Below, in pieces: positions 60,301-64,000 of a DNA stretch of 64,000 nt. Made by a program: the position numbers and the translations under genes. Numbering within the stretch: the first letter of the stretch is position 1; the number at the start of each line of letters is the position of its first letter. The notes beneath the pieces are model-generated. The model was not told the DNA's origin. It did no database searches and saw nothing but the letters and a program-made list of their open reading frames with translations. This DNA is from Leifsonia sp. Root4 (lineage in GTDB: Bacteria > Actinomycetota > Actinomycetes > Actinomycetales > Microbacteriaceae), in NCBI RefSeq assembly GCF_001425085.1, contig NZ_LMDN01000003.1, positions 541,767 through 605,766 of the forward strand, in the 5' to 3' direction.

Positions 60301-60777
60301 GACCGCGCCCAGTACCTCGAGGGTTCCGTCGTCGTGCTGCAGCCGCCGCTGTTGCCGATCCTGAGCGCGGCGGAGCAGGTGGTCTACGACCTCTGGGCGA
60401 CGGGCATCTCACCGGACGACCATCCCGTGCGGCACGTGCGCGAGCAGCTGGACCGCCGCGGCGCGCTGGCCGTCGCCGCGATGCAGACGGCGGAATCCGG
60501 GCGGCGCGTCGAGGTCGGCGGCGTTGTCACCCACCGGCAACGGCCGGGGACGGCCGGCGGCATCACCTTCCTCAACATCGAGGACGAGACGGGGACCCTC
60601 AACGTGATCGCGAGCGTCGGCGTGTGGACGCGCTACCGGCGCATCGCCCGCGAATCCCCCGCGCTGATCGTGCGCGGCATCCTGGAGCGCACGGAGGAGG
60701 GCGTCGTCAACTTGCTCGCCGATCGCTTCGAGACGCTCGGGGTGAGTGCGGCGCAGCGCTCCCGCGATTTCCGCTAG
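57337..60777 (+). CDS. dnaE2: Error-prone DNA polymerase DnaE2
   Basis: C-family polymerase that performs damage-induced mutagenic synthesis with ImuA' and ImuB; 1146 residues. The N-terminal PHP domain has YAELHVHSHYSFLDGAS and ALTDHDGFYG. The polymerase active site lies in QGRGSAANSAVCYLL and DEEPDIDVDFDSDRREE (the catalytic Asp triad), with VEKIGRLKAKLYAGMAENG in the fingers. A helix-hairpin-helix and OB-fold (TGTLNVIASVGVW) end the protein. ATG 57337. Third gene of the SOS operon; it shares the imuB promoter. Its stop is 3 bp from the convergent VOC gene. Confidence 0.96.
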   Translation: MGWSNPPKSWAEMERTLSGQPPLRAPTAPPESPLSRKREPYQPRRIETEHADTIVPYAELHVHSHYSFLDGASSPEQLLEEAKRLGLHGIALTDHDGFYGVVRLAETAESYPEVKTIFGAELSLGLSGPQNGVADPEGSHLLVLARGEGGYHRLAAAITAGQLAGAEKGRPIYDLEQLAEAAGGEWLILSGCRKGAVRQALAAAATPAEGAEAAAAELAELVRLFGAGNVAVELFDHGHPMDSTTNDVLAELAAAAGLPVVATNVVHYATPSEHRLASAVAAVRARRSLDEMDGWLPASDGAHLRSGAEMAVRFARFPGAIEQTVRYAEELAFTLRSARPGLPKQDVPPGHTPMSWLRDLVWKGAARKYPDMTDAMRSRIERELEVIELKDFPGYFLIVYDIVREARSRGILCQGRGSAANSAVCYLLDITAVDSIFFDLPFERFLSSIRDEEPDIDVDFDSDRREEIIQYVYAKYGRHNAAQVANVISYRPKVAVRDMAKALGYSPGQQDAWSRQMEGWGRTVTPSDPETVIPDAVTDLATQLLTFPRHLGIHSGGMVLTDRPVGEVCPIEHARKENRTVLQWDKDDCAWMGLVKFDLLGLGMLAALQYAFDMARDLLGEEWSLDTMPKEEAGVYDMLCRADSIGVFQVESRAQMGTLPRLKPRRFYDLVIEIALIRPGPVQGGAVHPYIRRKTGKEEVTYLHPKLKPVLERTLGIPIFQEQLMQMAVAVGNCSAEDADLLRRAMGSKRGVEKIGRLKAKLYAGMAENGLDEATADVIYAKIEAFANFGFAESHSLSFALLVYASSWIKLHYPGVFLAALLRAQPMGFYSPQTLTADARRHGVEVRRPDILRSGVHAVLERVDLDAADAAPDAAPLLTGRPSCVQRQQPAVPETFERSQADETAAHRRDGAYAVRLGLADVSGIGEALAERIVAERAASGPYRSMADVSRRVGLDTAQLEALAAAGAFSGLGLERREALWSAGDAAQDRAQYLEGSVVVLQPPLLPILSAAEQVVYDLWATGISPDDHPVRHVREQLDRRGALAVAAMQTAESGRRVEVGGVVTHRQRPGTAGGITFLNIEDETGTLNVIASVGVWTRYRRIARESPALIVRGILERTEEGVVNLLADRFETLGVSAAQRSRDFR

Positions 60778-60780
60778 GAC

Positions 60781-61191
60781 TCAGCTGGCGACCGTCGTGC
60801 GCGGCGGGTTGTACATGAACTCGAGTCGGATGCCGTTGTCGTCTTCGACGAATGAGGCGTAGTAACGGTCCGTGAACCGAGGGTACTTCTTCGGCTCGCG
60901 CACCGCCGACCAGCCTGCGCCGAGCGCGATCGAATGCAGATGATCGACCTCCGCCGGCGAATCGACGGCAAAAGCGAGGTGTTGCCAGCCGACCCGCCCG
61001 TGCTCGTGCGGCCCGGTGTCCGTTTCGCGGGCGGGAAAGAGGATCAGTTCCGGCTCGCCATCCCGCTGCCAGGCGACCGAGCCATCCGCGTCCTGTCGGC
61101 TGAAGCCGAGTGCTTCCAACACCGGATGAAACTGCGCAACGGAGCGGGCAAGGTCGTCAATGGTGATGCCGAGATGATCAAAAACAGCCAT
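60781..61191 (-). CDS. VOC family protein (glyoxalase/dioxygenase fold)
   Basis: 136-residue single-domain vicinal-oxygen-chelate protein. Two beta-alpha-beta-beta-beta modules: FDHLGITIDDLARSVAQFHPVLEALGF at the N-terminus (metal His in DHLG), and GWQHLAFAVDSPAEVDHLHS, then YYASFVEDDNGIRLEFMYNPP (metal Glu) at the end. ATG 61191; no clear ribosome site. Substrate unknown. Divergent from DUF3097 with 80 bp between and convergent with dnaE2. Confidence 0.85.
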   Translation of the reverse strand: MAVFDHLGITIDDLARSVAQFHPVLEALGFSRQDADGSVAWQRDGEPELILFPARETDTGPHEHGRVGWQHLAFAVDSPAEVDHLHSIALGAGWSAVREPKKYPRFTDRYYASFVEDDNGIRLEFMYNPPRTTVAS

Positions 61192-61259
61192 GCGGTCAGT
61201 TTTGCAGACGCCTCCACCGTTGTCGAAAACGTGCGCCGGGCGGGCTGGTCCACATCGCC

Positions 61260-61265
61260 TAACAT
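61260..61265 (+). promoter_or_regulatory. -10 box of leaderless promoter for the DUF3097 gene
   Basis: TAACAT, 6 nt before GTG 61272. Confidence 0.5.
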
Positions 61266-61271
61266 CGAGAG

Positions 61272-62111
61272 GTGATGAACGACCGCTACGGCTCCGATGT
61301 ACTGGCGGGTGACTGGCGCAAGGCCGGCCGCCCCGTGATCCCCGAACAGGCCGCAACGAAAGACCTCGTGATCGAGGAGGTCGCGACCGGCTTCTGCGGC
61401 GCTGTCGTGCGGATCGAGAAGAACATCGTCACCCTCGAAGACCGCTTCGGCAAGCTCCGGTTGTTCCCGCTCGGGCCCGGCTTCCTTCTGGACGGCAAGC
61501 CCGTCGTGCTGGTGGCGCCGCAGAAGGCGGCACCGGCCGGGCGGGGGCGCACGGCATCCGGCTCCTTCGCCGTCGAGAACGCGGCTGCGCGGGTCGCCCT
61601 GCCGAGCCGCATCTTCGTCGAGGGCAGGCACGACGCCGAACTGGTCGAGAAGGTCTGGGGCGCCGACCTCCGCATCGAGGGCGTCGTCGTGGAGTACCTC
61701 GAGGGCGTCGACGACCTCGACGCGATCATCCGCGACTTCAAGCCGGGCCCCGGCCGCAAGGTCGGCGTGCTCGTCGACCACCTCGTGAAGGGTTCCAAAG
61801 AGAGCAGAATCGCGGATGCCGTCGCCGCCGGCCCGTACGGCAAGCACGTGCTCGTCGTCGGCCACCCCTACATCGACATCTGGCAGGCCGTGAAGCCGGC
61901 GCGCCTCGGCATCGAGGCCTGGCCGAACATCCCGCGCGGAATCGAGTGGAAGAAGGGCATCTGCGCGAGCTTCGGCTGGCCGCACGATGAGCAGGCCGAC
62001 ATCGCCCGCGCCTGGCAGCGCATCCTCGGGCAGGTGCGCACCTTCGCCGACCTCGAACCGGCGCTGCTCGGTCGCGTCGAAGAGCTGATCGACTTCGTCA
62101 CCACCCCGTAG
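61272..62111 (+). CDS. DUF3097 protein with TOPRIM-like core
   Basis: 279-residue actinobacterial protein of unknown function. The N-terminal beta domain (about 1-90) contains GFCGAVVRIEKNIVTLEDRFG. The centre reads RIFVEGRHDAELVEKVWG, then VEYLEGVDDLDAIIRDF and VGVLVDHLVKGSKESRIAD; the Glu-Gly and Asp-His positions resemble a TOPRIM domain. The C-terminal part has HPYIDIWQAVKPARLGIEAWPNI and GICASFGWPHDEQADIARAW. GTG 61272 is set by the TAACAT box 6 nt upstream. No operon partner. Confidence 0.82.
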   Translation: MMNDRYGSDVLAGDWRKAGRPVIPEQAATKDLVIEEVATGFCGAVVRIEKNIVTLEDRFGKLRLFPLGPGFLLDGKPVVLVAPQKAAPAGRGRTASGSFAVENAAARVALPSRIFVEGRHDAELVEKVWGADLRIEGVVVEYLEGVDDLDAIIRDFKPGPGRKVGVLVDHLVKGSKESRIADAVAAGPYGKHVLVVGHPYIDIWQAVKPARLGIEAWPNIPRGIEWKKGICASFGWPHDEQADIARAWQRILGQVRTFADLEPALLGRVEELIDFVTTP

Positions 62112-62235
62112 CTCGACCTCGCCCGTCCCGCCGCCACCGGCCCCGCCGGTTGAGGCGCCCCAGCTTGTTGAGGCGCCCCCGCTGGTTGAGCCTGTCGAAA
62201 CCACCACCGACTACTCGGACACTCCGCCGTTCTGA
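62112..62235 (+). pseudogene. 3' remnant of a DUF222/HNH gene
   Basis: In the frame ending at TGA 62233-62235 the sequence reads a Pro-rich tail with VEAPQLVEAPPLVEPVETT and closes TTTDYSDTPPF. The intact HNH protein at 24362 ends PLVEPVETRMRYPDTPPF, the same pattern, and both stops are followed by CGGTCGAGTAGCG. No DUF222 or HNH domain precedes it: the frame runs back into DUF3097, so only the end of the gene survives. Confidence 0.8.
62179..62202 (-). repeat. Interspersed repeat copy in the HNH remnant
   Basis: Inverse copy of the family GGTTTCGACAGGCTCAACCA, followed by GCGG, encoding the PLVEPVET of the remnant exactly as the copy at 24396 does in the intact gene. Confidence 0.85.
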
Positions 62236-62245
62236 ACGGTTTGCC

Positions 62246-62346
62246 GGTCGAGTAGCGAGGAACGAGCGTATCGAGACCTCACGGACGTAAGCTTCCGCAG
62301 ATACCTCGGTTTCGATACGGCCGCGGGCGGCCTACTCAACCAGCGG
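62246..62346. repeat. Inverted pair of a related repeat family
   Basis: 62246-62278 (GGTCGAGTAG ... TATCGAGACC) and 62308-62341 (GGTTTCGATA ... TACTCAACC) are inverse copies of one element separated by 29 bp. The second runs on into CAGCGG, as in the GGTTTCGACAGGCTCAACCA family, so the two repeat families are related. No gene is present between 62236 and 62397. Confidence 0.75.
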
Positions 62347-62385
62347 GGTTGCAGGGGGTGCTGTTGCACCAAAACTCCCCGGTGC

Positions 62386-62391
62386 TAGCGT
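62386..62391 (+). promoter_or_regulatory. -10 box of leaderless promoter for the AraC gene
   Basis: TAGCGT, 6 nt before ATG 62398. GGAGG between the two is too close to act as a ribosome site. Confidence 0.45.
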
Positions 62392-62397
62392 GGAGGC

Positions 62398-62856
62398 ATG
62401 ACGCCGCAGGAGCTGGAGAACCTCGCATGCCTGCGCCGCGCCCGCGACCTGATCGACCGCGACTACGCCGAGCCGCTCGACGTTCCGACGATGGCGGCGA
62501 AGGCTCTCATGTCGCCAGCCCATTTCTCGCGGAGCTTCCGGGCCGCATACGGCGAGACGCCATACAGCTACCTGATGACCCGCAGAATCGAGCGCGCCAT
62601 GGCGCTGCTCCGCGCGGGCGTCAGCGTGACCGAGGCGTGCATGGCCGTCGGCTGTACCTCGCTCGGCTCGTTCAGCTCCCGCTTCACCGAGATCGCCGGC
62701 GAGACCCCGAGCGCCTACCGCGGCCGCTCGCACGCCGCCGTGACGGCCATGCCGGCCTGCGTCGCGATGGCGACCACCCGCCCGACTCGCGCTCCAGCGA
62801 CAAGCACCCTCGCATCGAGCAGAAATGGAGAAGCGAGCGACACGTCCGCGGCGTAA
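62398..62856 (+). CDS. AraC family helix-turn-helix regulator
   Basis: 152 residues consisting mainly of the two AraC/XylS helix-turn-helix motifs: LDVPTMAAKALMSPAHFSRSF RAAYGETPYS and AMALLRAGVSVTEACMAVGCT, ending GSFSSRFTEIAGETPSAYR. There is no ligand-binding domain, so it is a stand-alone DNA-binding form. The C-terminal tail is Ala/Thr-rich. The VOC gene begins 10 bp after its stop, and AraC-VOC pairs of this kind suggest the regulator controls its neighbour. Confidence 0.88.
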   Translation: MTPQELENLACLRRARDLIDRDYAEPLDVPTMAAKALMSPAHFSRSFRAAYGETPYSYLMTRRIERAMALLRAGVSVTEACMAVGCTSLGSFSSRFTEIAGETPSAYRGRSHAAVTAMPACVAMATTRPTRAPATSTLASSRNGEASDTSAA

Positions 62857-62859
62857 ATT
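62854..62859 (+). promoter_or_regulatory. -10 box of leaderless promoter for the second VOC gene
   Basis: TAAATT, 7 nt before ATG 62867; it lies across the AraC stop codon (62854-62856), so the VOC gene can be transcribed alone. Confidence 0.5.
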
Positions 62860-62866
62860 CGTGGTC

Positions 62867-63277
62867 ATGACAATCGCACTCCAGTACACCAACATCACCG
62901 TCAACGACGTCGACGAGGCGCTCGGTTTCTACCGTGACGCTCTCGGCCTCGAGGTACAGAACGACGTCTCATCCGGCGAATACCGCTGGGTCACCCTGGG
63001 CAGCGCGGAACAGCCCGGCCTCGGCATCGTGCTCTCGGCCCCCCACGCCGGGCGCTCCAAGGCCGATGGCGACACAATGCAGGAACTGCTCACCAAGGGC
63101 GTTCTGCCGCTGACCGTCTTCCGCACGGATGACGTGGACGCCCTCTTCGAGACCGTGCGCGCCAGCGGTGCCGAGGTGCTGCAGGAGCCGATGGACCAGG
63201 GCTGGGGGCCGCGCGACTGCGCGTTCCGCGACCCATCAGGCAACACCGTGCGCGTCGCGCAGGCACCGGCAGCCTGA
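62867..63277 (+). CDS. VOC family protein
   Basis: 136-residue vicinal-oxygen-chelate protein: LQYTNITVNDVDEALGFYRDALGLEV at the N-terminus, YRWVTLGSAEQPGLGIVLS in the first module, and FRTDDVDALFETVRASGAEV then GWGPRDCAFRDPSGNTVRV in the second. The first-module metal His position is Asn (YTNI), so the metal site may be partial. ATG 62867 is at leaderless distance from TAAATT. Co-located with an AraC gene. Substrate unknown. Confidence 0.87.
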   Translation: MTIALQYTNITVNDVDEALGFYRDALGLEVQNDVSSGEYRWVTLGSAEQPGLGIVLSAPHAGRSKADGDTMQELLTKGVLPLTVFRTDDVDALFETVRASGAEVLQEPMDQGWGPRDCAFRDPSGNTVRVAQAPAA

Positions 63278-63293
63278 GCCAGAACCCTCGGCG

Positions 63294-64000
63294 CTACCCG
63301 ATCGTGGTGCCGAAGGCGAGGCCGAGCACGTAGGTGACCGCGGCCGCTCCCAGACCGATGCCCAGCTGGCGCATGGCACGGCGGAGGGGCGGGGCGCCGG
63401 AGAGCAGACCGACGACCGCGCCGGTCACGAGCAGCGCGATGCCGACGAGCACGACCGCGACGATCACGGCCGCGAGCCCCTCCAGGCCGAAGATGTACGG
63501 CAGCACGGGGATGATCGCGCCGGAGGCGAAGAAACAGAAGCTCGAGAGCGCCGCTCCCCACCCGGTGCCGATCGCCTCGTGGTCGTCGATGGTTCCGACC
63601 GGCCCGGTCATCGGGGCGCCCTGGGCGTGGATTCGCGTGATCACGAGGGCGGCGTGGCGTTTCGCCTCGGCTTCGTCCATGCCGCGGGCGCGGTAGACCA
63701 GCGCGAGCTCGTTGGCGTCGACGTCGAGGTCGGGCAGTGCCTTGTCGGCATCCGGGTCGGGGTTGGACGCCTCGAGCAGCTCACGCTGGGAGCGCACGGA
63801 GACGTACTCCCCCGCTCCCATCGAGAGCGCACCGGCGAGCAGTCCCGCGATGCCGCTGAACAGCACGAACGCGCTGGAGACCCCCGTCGCTCCGATGCCG
63901 AGAACGAGGGCCAGGTTCGAGACCAGGCCATCGTTGGCGCCGAACACGGCCGCCCGGAACGTGCCGGAGAGCCGCAGCCGGCCGCGGGCGGCGAGGCCGC
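63294..64000 (-). CDS. VIT1/CCC1-family transporter (iron/manganese), partial at 5' end
   Basis: The last 235 residues of a transporter whose start lies beyond the window. Reading begins GRLRLSGTFRAAVFGANDGLVSN, the family signature of the first helix, and continues SMGAGEYVSVRSQRELLEA, then a cytoplasmic metal-binding-type helix region (ELALVYRARGMDEAEAKRHAA), and three further membrane helices to GLAFGTTIG. VIT/CCC1 members move Fe2+ or Mn2+; some carry an N-terminal ferritin-like domain that would be off the window. Convergent with the VOC gene, 16 bp apart. Confidence 0.9.
   Translation of the reverse strand, partial: GLAARGRLRLSGTFRAAVFGANDGLVSNLALVLGIGATGVSSAFVLFSGIAGLLAGALSMGAGEYVSVRSQRELLEASNPDPDADKALPDLDVDANELALVYRARGMDEAEAKRHAALVITRIHAQGAPMTGPVGTIDDHEAIGTGWGAALSSFCFFASGAIIPVLPYIFGLEGLAAVIVAVVLVGIALLVTGAVVGLLSGAPPLRRAMRQLGIGLGAAAVTYVLGLAFGTTIG

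Noticed and set aside
62248-62341. Inverted repeats as ends of an IS element
   Set aside because: Only 29 bp lie between the arms, there is no transposase and no target-site duplication; better explained as interspersed repeats.

Overview
High-GC actinobacterial chromosome, most likely Microbacteriaceae (inferred from gene families and synteny; no rRNA is present to confirm it). Supporting signs are an RbpA homologue, an actinobacterial ctaCDF / ctaE-qcrCAB respiratory locus, an FKBP-pafB-pafC-tatA-tatC-helY run, ImuA'-ImuB-DnaE2, DUF3043/DUF3097/PAC2 proteins, and many leaderless promoters with a TANNNT box 6-7 nt before the start codon. The window is almost entirely coding, with no prophage, IS transposase or CRISPR array. 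The accessory traces are one DUF222/HNH gene, a decayed relative of it, and a family of short dispersed repeats.

Layout. 1-6.2 kb: topoisomerase IV subunit A (cut by the window edge), an alkaline-phosphatase-superfamily hydrolase, DUF3043 membrane protein, M20 dipeptidase and ErpA. 6.3-15.4 kb: the aerobic terminal branch. ctaC-ctaD-ctaF on + faces ctaE-qcrC-qcrA-qcrB on -, with a GNAT gene and an RlmA-type methyltransferase between them. Together they encode a bc1-aa3 oxidase. 15.5-21.6 kb: trpD, then a glycerol/dihydroxyacetone island (glpF-glpK on -, dhaK-dhaL-dhaM on +, DhaM fused to HPr). 21.6-24.1 kb: small genes, a YidC paralogue, MarR and DUF1801 proteins.

24.1-28.0 kb: DUF222/HNH gene inside repeats, YihY/BrkB membrane protein, and an XRE/DUF2975 pair with a palindromic operator candidate. 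28.0-34.2 kb: a divergent redox cluster (Zn alcohol dehydrogenase and FAD-Rieske oxidoreductase on -; haem-oxygenase-fold iron enzyme and CDGSH protein on +), followed by a DHFR-like protein, a lipoprotein and an orphan Imm5-like protein. 34.5-39.5 kb: stress and membrane genes (DUF1801, HdeD-like, SDR, NfeD, SPFH, GDPD) and rbpA. 39.5-50.4 kb: a long minus-strand run of ppm1, lnt, helY, tatC, tatA, pafC, pafB, FKBP, trmI and a HAD phosphatase. In other actinobacteria the Pup-proteasome genes usually sit between trmI and FKBP; here only 67 bp separate them.

50.5-54.6 kb: PAC2, alpha/beta hydrolase, UppP, M20 peptidase. 54.7-60.8 kb: tRNA-Leu(GAG), then the SOS mutasome imuA'-imuB-dnaE2, with two near-identical promoters each carrying a LexA-type box in the -35/-10 spacer. 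60.8-64 kb: VOC protein, DUF3097, the 3' remnant of a DUF222/HNH gene with repeats, an AraC/VOC pair, and a VIT-family transporter running off the end.
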